Origin: G963662905 sp963662905
GTDB taxonomy: Bacteria; Bacteroidota; Bacteroidia; Bacteroidales; WRLA01
Length of the DNA: 64,000 nt
Direction of reading: 5' to 3'
Assembly (NCBI GenBank): GCA_963662905.2
Contig: CAXXFD010000002.1
Location: 124,001 to 188,000 of the forward strand
This document shows, in pieces, positions 15,728 through 26,064 of this stretch. How positions within the stretch are numbered: the first letter of the stretch is position 1; the number at the start of each line of letters is the position of its first letter. The notes under the pieces were generated by a model. It was not told the DNA's origin and made no database searches. It saw nothing but the letters and a program-made list of their open reading frames with translations. The position numbers and the translations under genes were made by a program.

Positions 15728-18427
15728 TCACTTCTTGATAAATATGCTACTGAACCGCTTATAACCTCTGAGCATTTCGAGTGTATAAAGCCCGGGGGAC
15801 AGCGCGGAAACATCAATTTTCTGTGCCCTGGTGTTTTTGATATTCATTACTTCCGTGCCGTTTTGGCTATAAATGCGGATTTGTTCCCATTCCTTGTTAC
15901 CATTTGTACCTGAAATCAGAAGATAATTTACTGCCGGGTTGGGATGAACAGCAATGACATTTGCGTTTGGCTCATCAATACCTACACCGCCAACTTGTAC
16001 ATAATCACTCAAAGTGAGGGAATCTGATCCAAACATATTGCTAACTTTCAGTTTTACTTCAAAAGTACCTGCTTCGTTATAAAATACGGCTTCCGGAAGC
16101 TGGATATATGAAAATCCGGGTGTACCGCCTTCAAAATACCAAGCCCATGTATCGGGATTTCCTGTAGATTCATCAGCAAAAACAATGCTTTCACCTGCAA
16201 CAATTTCCGTAACATCAGCACTAAATTGCGCTGTGGGTGCTTCTCCTGCCGTGATATAATCTTCTTTCAAGATTGTATTGGTACCGAATTCATTGCTAAC
16301 GGTCAATTCAACATCGAATGTACCATTAGTGGCATAAACAATCCCCTGGGGGTTTTGCTCCTGTGATGATGTCGGTTCTCCCCCTTCAAAAGTCCAAAGC
16401 CAGGATGTTGGCTGACCGGCAGAGAGGTCGCTAAAATCGATGCTGTTTCCGGTAGCAACAATTTGTTGTGATGCTTCAAAATCTGCTTCAGGAGCTGCAT
16501 TTATTATAATATACGCTTGCCTGACCTTAATTTGCTCACCAAATTCATTGGATGCTTTCAGGCTAACGGCATATATGCCCGCATTCTGATATGAATGTAC
16601 AGGGTTCTGCTCTTGTGAAGTTTGCCAGTCGCCAAATGTCCAATACCACTGTGTTGGGTTTTGGGTGCTCAAATCGGTAAATTGTATTTCCTCACCCACA
16701 TTTGCCACCAAAGGTTCGGCCTGAAAATCTGCAAAAGGAGCCCCTACAGTAATATAAGCTTCTTTGGTTACTGTAAAAGTGTGGTAGTCATTGGAAGCTG
16801 TGAGCGTAACAGTATAAACTCCGGGAGTTTCATAAATAATATTCTGTGGATGTTGTTCGCTTGATGTTGCCGGTGATGCCCCATCAAATGTCCACTCCCA
16901 GCTGTGCGGATCCCCACTGGAGATGTCCATAAAATTCACAGAAGATCCTGTAACAAGGTAATCGTTATTAACTTCAAAATCCACCTGAAGATCCGGATTA
17001 AGTGCAACATCAATTGTTTTCGTTTGGTACTTATTAATGTTTGCCTGGATATTTTTGGTGATATAGCCCGGAGCGGAGTAACGTATCGTGTAAGTTCCTT
17101 CATAGATCATACGCTTATAGTAGCCATAAGGCAAGCTGGAATAGACCCATGAGCTATCCTGAACCAGGTCGTGATCAACAACAAAAACTTCTGCTACCAT
17201 TGGTTCACCTGTTTTCGCTGAAGTCACAATACCTTCAAAACCATAGGCAGCCTGTTCAATATAGTTTAATAGTGAGCGGTAATTGTATTGCCAATGGTTT
17301 TCCAGTTCTGCTTCAGGCAATATTTTTGTATTGGAAAGCTCCAGGGTAAATTCCCTGCATTGATGAAAATAATTCATATAATCCTGCCGTGATCCAGATG
17401 TTGTGTACCATGCATATCCATTGGTAACACCATTATCGAGGTCGTCCATATAACCTGTTGGACTATATAAATGTGCGGTATCGGCATATTCGCGGCAAAC
17501 AAATTCCCACCAGTCAGTATCCGGATGAAGTCTTTGCCAGGTATCCCATGGATAATTACATACTTCGGCGCCGCCGTGCCAATTGGACGATAATGCAAAA
17601 TGCTGTTCATGGGCAAGATCCATCATTGCAATATTTTCGATCTGCCATGCATTGCCGTCAGGATGCGGGCCATCTTCCGGATCGGGAAAATTTCTGTTCA
17701 AATCCACACCATTTGCATTTACGCGTGTTGAACCGTACACGCTATTATTGCCACCTGCAAAAGTTCCATCGGGATTGGCCAGTGGGTTAATCCAGATATC
17801 CAGTGTATTGACCATGTTGGTAATGCGGTCTGAATTTCCGTAATTTGTCAGGAAATAATCGATCAAACGCAGTGCCAGAACATATCCAGCTGTTTCATCG
17901 CCATGCATTGTTGCTGTGTACATTGCCTGTGTTTCACCTTCATCCACGCCCACATTATCCGAAATACGGGCAAAAAGCAATTTACGTCCCTGAATACTTT
18001 CTCCAATTTCTACAATTTCACAAATATCAGGGTATTGGGCAGCAAATTGGTACATCATATCAAGATAAGCATCGTAGGTAGGATAAAAATCCCATGCTTC
18101 AATTTCCCTGATATTTACTTTACTTTTCATGTTTGGGTTGGGGATAAGCTTCCCCGGATGCGTCAAAATTTCAAATTCAATGCCTGTTTGCTGAAAATCC
18201 CGCATTTGCTGCTTTGTTGCATAAGCCCAAACCGTATTTCCTTCTACCTTGTCGATAGAAATCATTTTTGCCAGTTCGGGTGATTTTTGATCTTCAGCTA
18301 CCTCAAACTTAAAATAAGCTTCGATGTTTTCACTGAAGTAGTTTTCCATTTCTTTTTGCTGAGCGTTTAGGCAGGTAACGAAAAACAATGCCGTTGCCAG
18401 AACAATCAGGTTCAATTTCTTTTCCAT
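15728..18427 (-). CDS. secreted M14 zinc carboxypeptidase with four PKD domains and T9SS tail
   Basis: 899 residues. The signal peptide is MEKKLNLIVLATALFFVTCLNAQ. The M14 domain spans about residues 110-400, with zinc ligands in MHGDETAG and SNWHGGAEV, the substrate-binding region DLNRNFPD, and the catalytic Glu in FTLELS. A CarboxypepD_reg-like domain follows (about 400-470). Four PKD repeats, each about 80 residues, come next (for example WEWTFDGASPATSSEQ, WYWTFGDWQTSQEQNP). The C-terminus (AVHPNPAVNYLLISG...GLYTLEMLRGYKRFSSIFIKK) is a type IX secretion sorting domain, so the protein is exported to the surface or medium. It likely trims C-terminal residues of extracellular peptides. It stands alone, because a terminator separates it from the upstream TPR gene. 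Confidence 0.93.
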   Translation of the reverse strand: MEKKLNLIVLATALFFVTCLNAQQKEMENYFSENIEAYFKFEVAEDQKSPELAKMISIDKVEGNTVWAYATKQQMRDFQQTGIEFEILTHPGKLIPNPNMKSKVNIREIEAWDFYPTYDAYLDMMYQFAAQYPDICEIVEIGESIQGRKLLFARISDNVGVDEGETQAMYTATMHGDETAGYVLALRLIDYFLTNYGNSDRITNMVNTLDIWINPLANPDGTFAGGNNSVYGSTRVNANGVDLNRNFPDPEDGPHPDGNAWQIENIAMMDLAHEQHFALSSNWHGGAEVCNYPWDTWQRLHPDTDWWEFVCREYADTAHLYSPTGYMDDLDNGVTNGYAWYTTSGSRQDYMNYFHQCREFTLELSNTKILPEAELENHWQYNYRSLLNYIEQAAYGFEGIVTSAKTGEPMVAEVFVVDHDLVQDSSWVYSSLPYGYYKRMIYEGTYTIRYSAPGYITKNIQANINKYQTKTIDVALNPDLQVDFEVNNDYLVTGSSVNFMDISSGDPHSWEWTFDGASPATSSEQHPQNIIYETPGVYTVTLTASNDYHTFTVTKEAYITVGAPFADFQAEPLVANVGEEIQFTDLSTQNPTQWYWTFGDWQTSQEQNPVHSYQNAGIYAVSLKASNEFGEQIKVRQAYIIINAAPEADFEASQQIVATGNSIDFSDLSAGQPTSWLWTFEGGEPTSSQEQNPQGIVYATNGTFDVELTVSNEFGTNTILKEDYITAGEAPTAQFSADVTEIVAGESIVFADESTGNPDTWAWYFEGGTPGFSYIQLPEAVFYNEAGTFEVKLKVSNMFGSDSLTLSDYVQVGGVGIDEPNANVIAVHPNPAVNYLLISGTNGNKEWEQIRIYSQNGTEVMNIKNTRAQKIDVSALSPGLYTLEMLRGYKRFSSIFIKK

Positions 18428-18466
18428 TGGTTAATTCTTGATTAATTGATATGATAGCCAGATAAC

Positions 18467-18494
18467 AAAAAAGGGTGCGTTAAGTAACGCACCC
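18467..18494 (-). terminator. intrinsic terminator of the TPR gene
   Basis: GGGTGCGTT (18473-18481) and AACGCACCC (18486-18494) form a 9-bp stem with a 4-nt loop. Six As follow on the plus strand, i.e. a T-run on the transcript. Confidence 0.92.
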
Positions 18495-18520
18495 CACAAA
18501 ATTATAAAAGACTTTGTTTC

Positions 18521-19657
18521 TTACTGCATTTTCGCATTGATTTCTTTGAGTTTGTCCATCATTTTCAAACGGGTATAAATCTCTTTGAGGGAAATCATGG
18601 TATTTTGATCTTCAGGCATCACTTCATGCGCTTTTTCCAGATAAGGAAGTGCTTTACCAAAAGCTTCATCAGCCTGTGCTTTCAGTTTGTCATATTTTTC
18701 TGTTTCGTTCAATGGGAGGTTATTGGCTTCTGTGAGCACATTAACTGCTTCATTAAAATAGATTGCGCCAAGGTTAAAGAGGGCATCGAAATAATCATCT
18801 TTAATCTCAATTGCTTTAATGTATGCCTGCTCAGCTTCTTCGAGGTTTCCGAGCGCTTCATGGTTTGTACCCAGTGCAAAGAAAATGGTATGGTTTGTAG
18901 GATCCTGCTCGGCAGCCTGTTTGAGGTTAGCCAGCGCGCCTTCATTATCACCTGCCGAAAGGAAAAGGTTTGTTTGGGCAATCAGGATGCTGAAATCTTC
19001 CGGAAAACGTACACGTGCATCGGAAATAACTTCAAAAGCTTTGGTAGTATCGCCAAGTCCTTTGTACGCGTTGGCCATTGACCCATAAATAGCCGGGTCG
19101 TTGTATTCCATTTCGATTAGCTGGCCATAAATATCGAGGGCTTTTTGAAACTGACCTGCTTTTTCGGCACAAACAGCCGCGTTCAAATAAGATGAAGTAT
19201 CAACAGATCCCAGAATAGTATTTACGTCTGCTGATTTCAAAAATCCATCAGCTGCAGCACCAAAATCATTATTGTTGTAGTTCTGGACGCCTTCGTTGTA
19301 ATACTGACTGGCAATGAACATAAGGTTTTTGGTAGCATCAACCTTATGGCGCCCTTTTGTATCCAGTTCCATACATTTTTTATAGGATTCCAGAGATTTT
19401 TCCAATGCTCCTTGTTTAAGGTCTGCATACTGTGGGTCTTCGCTGATGGCTACTTTCAACCAAATCTCGCCACGATAAACCCATGTTTTCGCATCGTTCA
19501 TGGTTTTTTCGTGTGTGATTGTTGGCTCAATGTATTTTACAGCATCATCAAGTTTGTCCTTGCGCATCGCATTGTATGCGCTTGTGCGGGAAGAACCCTG
19601 ACCGAAAGTCACATTTACTACCAGCAAAGCGACGATAATAAAAACTATTTTCTTCAT
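18521..19657 (-). CDS. exported tetratricopeptide-repeat protein
   Basis: 378 residues with the signal peptide MKKIVFIIVALLVVNVTFGQ, so it is periplasmic or envelope-associated. The rest is a chain of TPR units: ALEKSLESYKKCMELDTKGR, YYNEGVQNYNNNDFGAAADG, AVCAEKAGQFQKALDIYGQL, AFEVISDARVRFPEDFSILI, NLEEAEQAYIKAIEIKDDYF and others, ending in a charged helix. TPR scaffolds bind other proteins, and no enzymatic domain is present. The gene is monocistronic, ending in a strong terminator. A -7-like TATATTTG lies about 45 bp upstream of the start. The partner is unknown. Confidence 0.9.
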   Translation of the reverse strand: MKKIVFIIVALLVVNVTFGQGSSRTSAYNAMRKDKLDDAVKYIEPTITHEKTMNDAKTWVYRGEIWLKVAISEDPQYADLKQGALEKSLESYKKCMELDTKGRHKVDATKNLMFIASQYYNEGVQNYNNNDFGAAADGFLKSADVNTILGSVDTSSYLNAAVCAEKAGQFQKALDIYGQLIEMEYNDPAIYGSMANAYKGLGDTTKAFEVISDARVRFPEDFSILIAQTNLFLSAGDNEGALANLKQAAEQDPTNHTIFFALGTNHEALGNLEEAEQAYIKAIEIKDDYFDALFNLGAIYFNEAVNVLTEANNLPLNETEKYDKLKAQADEAFGKALPYLEKAHEVMPEDQNTMISLKEIYTRLKMMDKLKEINAKMQ

Positions 19658-19700
19658 TTCTGTCTATGTTTTGAATTGTTTAATGCCATCATAAAAACGG

Positions 19701-19708
19701 CAAATATA
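19701..19708 (-). promoter_or_regulatory. -7 element of the TPR gene promoter
   Basis: On the minus strand TATATTTG matches TAnnTTTG. A TTTG lies 22 bp further upstream (complement of 19731-19734), slightly wider than the usual 18-20 bp spacing. Confidence 0.4.
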
Positions 19709-19795
19709 ATATTTAAGCATCTTATGATTGCAAAATTTCTGCCAAACTTTTCATTAAATCTGATTCAAATGCTGAAAAACCATCAGCACAAATAT

Positions 19796-22372
19796 TTAAG
19801 CTTCGGGTTCATCTTCAATCTCTTCTGCATCAGAATCTTGATTTTCAGCGTTTTCACCTAGAGGAATTTCTTCCGTTACCGGGCTTTCACCTGTTATTTC
19901 TTCTGTATCCGGAACTTCGGCAATTTCTTCTTCCTCACGAGGGACTGTAGTAACGGCCGCAATTGCATCGCCTTCACGGAGATTTATCAACCTGACCCCT
20001 TGTGTGGCCCTTCCCATAATGCGGAGATCGGCAATGTTCATCCGGATCAGGGTACCATTACGTGTAATTATAATGAGGTCATAATCATCTTTCACCGACT
20101 TAATTGCAATCAGCTCTCCGGTTTTGTCGGTAATACTGATGGTTTTAACACCTTTACCGCCGCGGTTGGTTTCCCTGTAATCATCCAAAAGCGAACGCTT
20201 GCCATAGCCATTTTCCGAAACCACAAGAATATTGTGTTCATTATCTTCTACACAGACCATACCAACGACTTCGTCTTTTTCATCAGCCAGGCTAATGCCA
20301 CGAACGCCGGAAGCATTACGTCCCATTGGACGCACTTTATCTTCACTGAAACGGATTGCACGGCCACTGCGCAGCGCAAGCATAACCTCACTGGTTCCTG
20401 TGGTCATGCGTGCTTCGAGCAGGCGGTCATCTTCGCGGATAGTGATGGCGTTGATACCATTTTGCCTTGGCCTTGAGTAAGCTTCAAGCGAAGTTTTCTT
20501 AATAATCCCTTTACTTGTACAGAGTGTGATGTAGTTATTATCTACATATTCCTGGTCTTTAAGGTCTTTTACGTTTATAAAAGCGCGTACTGTATCATCC
20601 TGTTCGATACGTATCAGGTTTTGGATAGCACGGCCTTTGGAGGTTTTAACACCTTCAGGGATTTCAAAAACGCGTAACCAGAAACATTTACCCTTTTCAG
20701 TAAAGAAAAGCATAAAGTTGTGCATTTGCGCATGGAAGATATGTTCGATGAAATCATCATCGCGTGTTTTGGAACCTGTTGCCCCAACTCCCCCCCGGGC
20801 TTGTACCCGGTATTCGCGCAGGACTGTACGTTTGATATAACCAAGTTTAGAAATTGTAACCACAACATCTTCATTGGGGATTGTATCTTCGAGTCGGAAA
20901 TCCTGTGCAGAATACTCAATTTCGGTGCGGGTATCATCTCCAAATCTTTCCTTAACATCGCGGAGGTCGTCTTTGAGGATTTCCATACGCAATGCTTCAT
21001 CGGCCAATACACTTTTGTAATACTCAATCATTTTCATGAGTTCGTCGTATTCGGCCTGCAGTTTATCACGTTCCAGACCGGTAAGTGCCTGCAAACGGAG
21101 TGCAAGGATTGCTTTGGCCTGTTCTTCCGAGAACTCAAATTTTTCCATTAATCCCTCGCGGGCGATTTCGGGCGTTTTGGACGCACGGATCAGGGCAATT
21201 ATTTCGTCTATATGATCAAGCGCTTTGAGCAGTCCTTCGAGGATATGGGCCCGTTTTTCGGCCTGAGCCAGTTCGAAACGGGTTTTACGCAGCAGCACTT
21301 CATGTCGGTGGTTGATAAAATGCCTGATAATGTCCTTCAGGTTCAGCATCATCGGACGTCCATGCACCAGTGCGATATTGTTCACACTGAATGAAGTCTG
21401 CAAAGCTGTCATCTGATAAAGCTTGTTCAGGATTACATCCGGCATGGCATCGCGCTTCAGGTCATAAACAATCCGCATACCGTTACGGTCGGATTCATCA
21501 CGAATATCTGCAATGCCATCGAGTTTTTTATCATTAACCAAATCGGCAGTTTTCTTAATCATTTCTGCCTTATTGACCTGATATGGGATTGAGGTGACAA
21601 TAATGCGGCTTCTACCGTTGTCATCTTCATCAATTTCGGCTTCACCGCGCATCATCACACGGCCACGGCCGGTTTCATAAGCCTCGCGCACACCATCATA
21701 GCCATAAATTTTAGCACCTGTCGGGAAGTCAGGGGCTTTTATAAATTTCATCAGCTCATCAATGGTAATATCATTGTTATCGATATAGGCAATGCAACCA
21801 TCAACAACTTCATTCAGGTTGTGTGGAGGCATATTGGTAGCCATACCTACGGCAATACCCGAAGCACCATTGACCAAAAGGTTTGGGATACGCGCCGGAA
21901 GTACCGTCGGTTCTTTAAGGGAATCATCAAAATTCAACTGATGATCTACTGTATCTTTGTCAATATCGGCCAGCATTTCTTCCGCAATTTTCTGCATGCG
22001 CGCCTCTGTATAACGCATTGCTGCAGGGCTGTCTCCATCAACAGAACCGAAATTACCTTGACCATCAATCATAGGATAACGAAGCGACCAGGGCTGCGCC
22101 ATACGTACCATTGTATCATAAACTGAAGTATCACCATGAGGGTGATATTTACCCAGCACCTCACCAACGATACGGGCTGATTTTTTGTAGGAACGGTTGG
22201 ATAGGATTCCTAAGTCGTACATTCCGTAAAGCACCCTTCGGTGAACGGGTTTCAAACCGTCTCGCACATCGGGTAAGGCACGGGACACAATAACTGACAT
22301 TGAATAATCAATGTAAGCAGTCTTCATCTGATCTTCAATATCGACTTTAACTATTTTTTCGCCTTCACTCAT
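19796..22372 (-). CDS. gyrA: DNA gyrase subunit A
   Basis: 858 residues. It carries the DNA-cleavage and wrapping functions of gyrase and works with GyrB to introduce negative supercoils. The N-terminal DYSMSVIVSRALPDVRDGLK and HRRVLYGM, the active-site Tyr in SPAAMRYTEARM, and six C-terminal beta-pinwheel blades are present. The gyrase-specific GyrA box region appears as TNRGGKGVKT, which favours GyrA over ParC. The quinolone region reads YHPHGDTSVYDTMVRMAQ, so the residue equivalent to E. coli Ser83 is Thr and Asp87 is conserved. The C-terminus is a long acidic tail (about 45 residues rich in Glu/Asp), common in Bacteroidota GyrA. It is transcribed divergently from clpC. Confidence 0.97.
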   Translation of the reverse strand: MSEGEKIVKVDIEDQMKTAYIDYSMSVIVSRALPDVRDGLKPVHRRVLYGMYDLGILSNRSYKKSARIVGEVLGKYHPHGDTSVYDTMVRMAQPWSLRYPMIDGQGNFGSVDGDSPAAMRYTEARMQKIAEEMLADIDKDTVDHQLNFDDSLKEPTVLPARIPNLLVNGASGIAVGMATNMPPHNLNEVVDGCIAYIDNNDITIDELMKFIKAPDFPTGAKIYGYDGVREAYETGRGRVMMRGEAEIDEDDNGRSRIIVTSIPYQVNKAEMIKKTADLVNDKKLDGIADIRDESDRNGMRIVYDLKRDAMPDVILNKLYQMTALQTSFSVNNIALVHGRPMMLNLKDIIRHFINHRHEVLLRKTRFELAQAEKRAHILEGLLKALDHIDEIIALIRASKTPEIAREGLMEKFEFSEEQAKAILALRLQALTGLERDKLQAEYDELMKMIEYYKSVLADEALRMEILKDDLRDVKERFGDDTRTEIEYSAQDFRLEDTIPNEDVVVTISKLGYIKRTVLREYRVQARGGVGATGSKTRDDDFIEHIFHAQMHNFMLFFTEKGKCFWLRVFEIPEGVKTSKGRAIQNLIRIEQDDTVRAFINVKDLKDQEYVDNNYITLCTSKGIIKKTSLEAYSRPRQNGINAITIREDDRLLEARMTTGTSEVMLALRSGRAIRFSEDKVRPMGRNASGVRGISLADEKDEVVGMVCVEDNEHNILVVSENGYGKRSLLDDYRETNRGGKGVKTISITDKTGELIAIKSVKDDYDLIIITRNGTLIRMNIADLRIMGRATQGVRLINLREGDAIAAVTTVPREEEEIAEVPDTEEITGESPVTEEIPLGENAENQDSDAEEIEDEPEA

Positions 22373-22645
22373 ATTTTAAAACTTAAATCTCTCAAAAACA
22401 ATTAGTTAAAAACAGCATAATAAGACCACGAATATACGCTTTTTTTCAGTCTTAAACACCTGACAGATGTTCTAATATTACTAACATGAGCCTGTTGAAA
22501 AAAAAGGCACATTATTTGATAGTACGGCAATGATGAAAGCTATTTTTGAACAACACAAAACAATCATGATGTTTTGAACTTTAGTTATCATCTAAGGTTT
22601 TATCTAAGTGTTCATTAATAGATATTTAGGGGCAAAATTATTAAT

Positions 22646-25231
22646 ATGGAAGCGAAATTCAGTCAAAGGGTAAAAGATGTTTTACAATACAGCCGGGAGG
22701 AAGCAGTGCGTCTCGGCAACACATATATTGGTGTAGAGCATCTGTTTTTAGGTATTTTGCGCGAGGGGCAAGGCGTAGCTGTGAAAATCCTGAACAATTT
22801 GAATGTCAACCTGGCATCAATTAAAAAAGCTATAGAAGATAGTGTTCCTACTTCCGGAGAACCGCGCATTGCACCAGAAAACCTGCCATTGATCAAACAA
22901 GCTGAAAAAGCCCTGAAAATCACTTATCTCGAAAGCAAGTATTTTAAAAGTGAACTCATTGGCACGGAGCATCTACTGCTTGCCATTGTTAAAGATCAAA
23001 ACAACCTGGTTTCCCAGTCACTGGGAAAACTCAAGATTGGATATAACGACATTATGGAAGAATTAAAAGCTATTAGCAACATAAGCTCCGGTGATGAAAT
23101 CCGGAGGGAATTTCCCCAGGCTGATATAGGTGGCGGCGCTGCCGACGACGAAGGTGATGTTGCCGAAGGAGGAAAGCAATCAGGAAAACCGCGCAAGAGC
23201 GGGGATCCGAAATCGAAAACACCGGTTCTGGATAATTTTGGCCGCGATATTACACGCCTGGCTGAGGAAAAACGGCTTGACCCAATTGTTGGCCGCGAGA
23301 AAGAACTCGAACGTATTGCACAGATCCTAAGCAGGCGCAAGAAAAACAACCCGATTCTTATTGGTGAACCCGGCGTTGGCAAATCGGCTATTGCCGAAGG
23401 TTTGGCCATAAATATTATCGAACGCAAGGTTTCTCGGGCCCTTTTTAATAAACGGCTTATTGCCTTAGACCTGGGCTCACTGGTTGCCGGCACTAAATAC
23501 CGAGGACAGTTTGAAGAACGCATGAAAGCTGTTTTGAACGAACTGCAAAACAATCCGGACATCATCCTATTTATTGATGAAATCCATACTATTGTGGGTG
23601 CCGGAAATGCTTCGGGCTCGCTTGATGCCTCCAATATGTTTAAACCGGCTCTGGCTCGTGGTGAAATTCAATGCATCGGTTCCACAACACTGGATGAATA
23701 CCGTCAGTTTATTGAAAAAGACGGTGCACTGGAACGCCGTTTCCAGAAAATTATGGTGGAGCCTACATCACCCGATGAAACACGGATCATCCTGCACAAC
23801 ATCAAGGAAAAATATGAAGACCACCATTTGGTCAAATATGATGACGATGCCATAGAAGCCTGTGTTTCACTGACAAACCGCTATATGAGCGACCGTTATC
23901 TGCCGGATAAAGCCATTGACGCACTTGATGAAGCCGGTTCAAGGGTTCATATTACCAATATCAGGGTGCCGCAGCAAATTGTGAAACTGGAAGAAGATAT
24001 CGAAAACCTCCGGCAGTTAAAAACCGGTGCTATCAAAAGCCAGAAATTTGAAGAAGCAGCAGCATTCCGTGATTCCGAGCGCAAATGCCTGGCACAACTG
24101 GATATTGAAAAGAAAAAATGGGAAGAAAACTCCAAAATCAACCGTGAAGCCGTTACCGAGCAAAATGTTGCTGAAGTTGTGGCCATGATGACCGGAGTGC
24201 CTGTTCAGCGCATTGCCCAAAACGAAAGCAACCGCTTGTTAAAAATGGAAGAAGAGCTGGAAGGCAGTGTGATTGGACAGGATGAACCCATTAAAAAGGT
24301 GGTGAAAGCCATCCGCAGAAACCGTTCCGGGCTTAAAGACCCCAACAAACCGATTGGAACTTTTATCTTCCTCGGACCTACCGGTGTTGGTAAAACCCAC
24401 TTAGCCAAGGTTTTGGCACGATATCTTTTTGACACAGAAGATGCCCTCATCCGTATTGATATGAGTGAATACATGGAAAAATTTGCCGTATCGCGTTTAG
24501 TGGGAGCGCCTCCCGGTTATGTTGGCTATGAAGAAGGTGGTCAGCTAACAGAAAAAGTACGCCGAAAGCCCTACTCTATCATTTTGCTCGATGAAATTGA
24601 AAAAGCGCATCCGGATGTATTCCATTTATTGCTGCAGGTTCTTGATGACGGCCAACTGACCGATAGTTTCGGGAGAAAAGTTGATTTTAAAAATACCATC
24701 ATCATAATGACATCGAACATTGGTTCACGCCAGTTGAAAGATTTCGGTACAGGTGTTGGTTTTAATACCAGTACACGCCAAAGCAACAGCAGTGAGCTGG
24801 CACGAGGTGTTATTGAAAATGCACTGAAAAAATCATTTGCACCGGAATTCCTCAACCGGATTGATGACGTGATGATCTTTAACTCACTAAGCCGTGATGA
24901 CATACAGAAAATCATTGAAATTGAACTTCAGGAACTCTACAACCGCATTCATAATCTGGGTTATAAGATTCGTGTGTCAGCAGCTGCAAAGAATTTTATT
25001 GCCGACAAAGGATATGATGAACAATTTGGCGCCCGTCCGCTCAAGCGTGCCATCCAAAAATATATAGAAGATAATCTGGCTGAAGAAATCATTAAATCAA
25101 GCCTCAGTGTAGGTGATATCATACAGATAGATTATGATGATAATAAAGAAGATGTGCGCGTGAAAATAAAAAAGGGACAGCAAAAACCTAAGTTGCCTGA
25201 AAGCAGTTCGGGTGTCATTGACAAAAACTAA
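22646..25231 (+). CDS. clpC: ClpC-type ATP-dependent Clp protease ATP-binding subunit
   Basis: 861 residues, Hsp100/Clp family. Two N-terminal Clp repeats (FSQRVKDVLQYSREEAVRLG; EKALKITYLESKYFKSELIG) are followed by a linker. The first AAA+ domain has Walker A GEPGVGKSAIAEG (about residues 240-252) and Walker B ILFIDEIHT. A UVR-type middle region follows (LEEDIENLRQLKTGAIKSQKFEEAAAFRD). The second AAA+ domain has GPTGVGKTHLAK and IILLDEIEKAHPDVF, then a C-terminal D2-small domain with GARPLKRAI. The UVR segment, rather than a long ClpB coiled coil, marks it as ClpC. It unfolds substrates for ClpP in protein quality control. It is monocistronic and ends at a strong bidirectional terminator. 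Confidence 0.96.
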   Translation: MEAKFSQRVKDVLQYSREEAVRLGNTYIGVEHLFLGILREGQGVAVKILNNLNVNLASIKKAIEDSVPTSGEPRIAPENLPLIKQAEKALKITYLESKYFKSELIGTEHLLLAIVKDQNNLVSQSLGKLKIGYNDIMEELKAISNISSGDEIRREFPQADIGGGAADDEGDVAEGGKQSGKPRKSGDPKSKTPVLDNFGRDITRLAEEKRLDPIVGREKELERIAQILSRRKKNNPILIGEPGVGKSAIAEGLAINIIERKVSRALFNKRLIALDLGSLVAGTKYRGQFEERMKAVLNELQNNPDIILFIDEIHTIVGAGNASGSLDASNMFKPALARGEIQCIGSTTLDEYRQFIEKDGALERRFQKIMVEPTSPDETRIILHNIKEKYEDHHLVKYDDDAIEACVSLTNRYMSDRYLPDKAIDALDEAGSRVHITNIRVPQQIVKLEEDIENLRQLKTGAIKSQKFEEAAAFRDSERKCLAQLDIEKKKWEENSKINREAVTEQNVAEVVAMMTGVPVQRIAQNESNRLLKMEEELEGSVIGQDEPIKKVVKAIRRNRSGLKDPNKPIGTFIFLGPTGVGKTHLAKVLARYLFDTEDALIRIDMSEYMEKFAVSRLVGAPPGYVGYEEGGQLTEKVRRKPYSIILLDEIEKAHPDVFHLLLQVLDDGQLTDSFGRKVDFKNTIIIMTSNIGSRQLKDFGTGVGFNTSTRQSNSSELARGVIENALKKSFAPEFLNRIDDVMIFNSLSRDDIQKIIEIELQELYNRIHNLGYKIRVSAAAKNFIADKGYDEQFGARPLKRAIQKYIEDNLAEEIIKSSLSVGDIIQIDYDDNKEDVRVKIKKGQQKPKLPESSSGVIDKN

Positions 25232-25250
25232 ATTTTTTTATCAATCAATA

Positions 25251-25286
25251 AAAAAGCACATAGTAAAAACTATGTGCTTTTTTTAT
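25251..25286. terminator. bidirectional terminator between clpC and the convergent gene
   Basis: AAGCACATAG (25255-25264) and CTATGTGCTT (25271-25280) form a 10-bp stem, with A/T runs on both sides. It serves clpC (+) and the convergent gene at 25303-26034 (-). Confidence 0.93.
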
Positions 25287-25302
25287 GACTGGCAATAAAA
25301 TG

Positions 25303-26034
25303 CTATAATCTTTCCATTTCCAACTCGTATTGAGTCGATACCCTGTTTTTCTTTTCTTTATTACCCATCAGGAAACCCTTGATTTGTTCATTAACAGCTT
25401 CATTGCTTTGATTAAAATAAATAATCCGGAATGAGAATCCATCGTTCAGGTAATACAGTTTTGTATTATCGTTCTCGTTGGAAATGATGCAGGCTGAATC
25501 GCTGTCAACTTGATTTTTCCCTAGATATTTTTGCCTTAAACCGGAAATAACCGCGGCTGCATCAACCTCTGACTTTTCTCCAAAACTATATTCTCCAAGA
25601 AAAAAACGTTTTTCGAGAAAGAAATACAAAATACGGACATTAGCCCCAAAAAGTACATCTGAATAACCAAAGACCTCGCCAATGCTGTCATTCATTAAAA
25701 AAACAGAATGATAATCGGGTCTTCCCAACTTCTTTAAAACCTTCGGTTTTTTCTCAAAAAACTTTGCATTTTCAAAAGATATCGGTTTCAAAGTCTTCTG
25801 TTTTTCACAGCCGTTTTCACCGAAAAACATATAGATGTGGTTTATCACATCATCTTTAATTGCAACGGAACCGGGACTCTTCTTAAAAAAATACTTAAAA
25901 ACAGCTACATAAGCAAAGCTATAACGCCCTTTTACTAACCTGACAATTGAAAGGACAAAGAAACGGTAATTAAGTACAACAATAATCAAGAACAAGGCCA
26001 GGGTTCCGAGAGCTAACATCATCGGAAAACCCAT
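25303..26034 (-). CDS. membrane-anchored protein of unknown function, paralogue of upstream gene
   Basis: 243 residues. One membrane span lies near the N-terminus (MMLALGTLALFLIIVVLNYRFFVL), followed by a soluble domain. It aligns by eye with the upstream neighbour: VRLVKGRYSFAYVAVFK / VRLFKGTYSYDYVQVHK, SPGSVAIKDDVINHIYMFF / SPFKPCYEDDVVIHFIKFF, LGRPDYHSV / KGKPDFYSV, FFLGEYSF / FFMGEYYF, and FRIIYFNQS / IAIRYFNQN. The two therefore arose by tandem duplication and are 30 bp apart in one operon. The family is not recognised. The conserved block looks like a compact alpha/beta sensor-like domain, but this is a guess. It shares the clpC bidirectional terminator. Confidence 0.8.
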   Translation of the reverse strand: MGFPMMLALGTLALFLIIVVLNYRFFVLSIVRLVKGRYSFAYVAVFKYFFKKSPGSVAIKDDVINHIYMFFGENGCEKQKTLKPISFENAKFFEKKPKVLKKLGRPDYHSVFLMNDSIGEVFGYSDVLFGANVRILYFFLEKRFFLGEYSFGEKSEVDAAAVISGLRQKYLGKNQVDSDSACIISNENDNTKLYYLNDGFSFRIIYFNQSNEAVNEQIKGFLMGNKEKKNRVSTQYELEMERL

Positions 26035-26064
26035 AAATAAAATATTTAATCCATATCCACCACT

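Noticed and set aside
19796..22372. Thr at the GyrA quinolone-resistance position as a resistance mutation
   Set aside because: Thr is the natural residue at this position in several bacteria, so it cannot be called a mutation without wild-type relatives.
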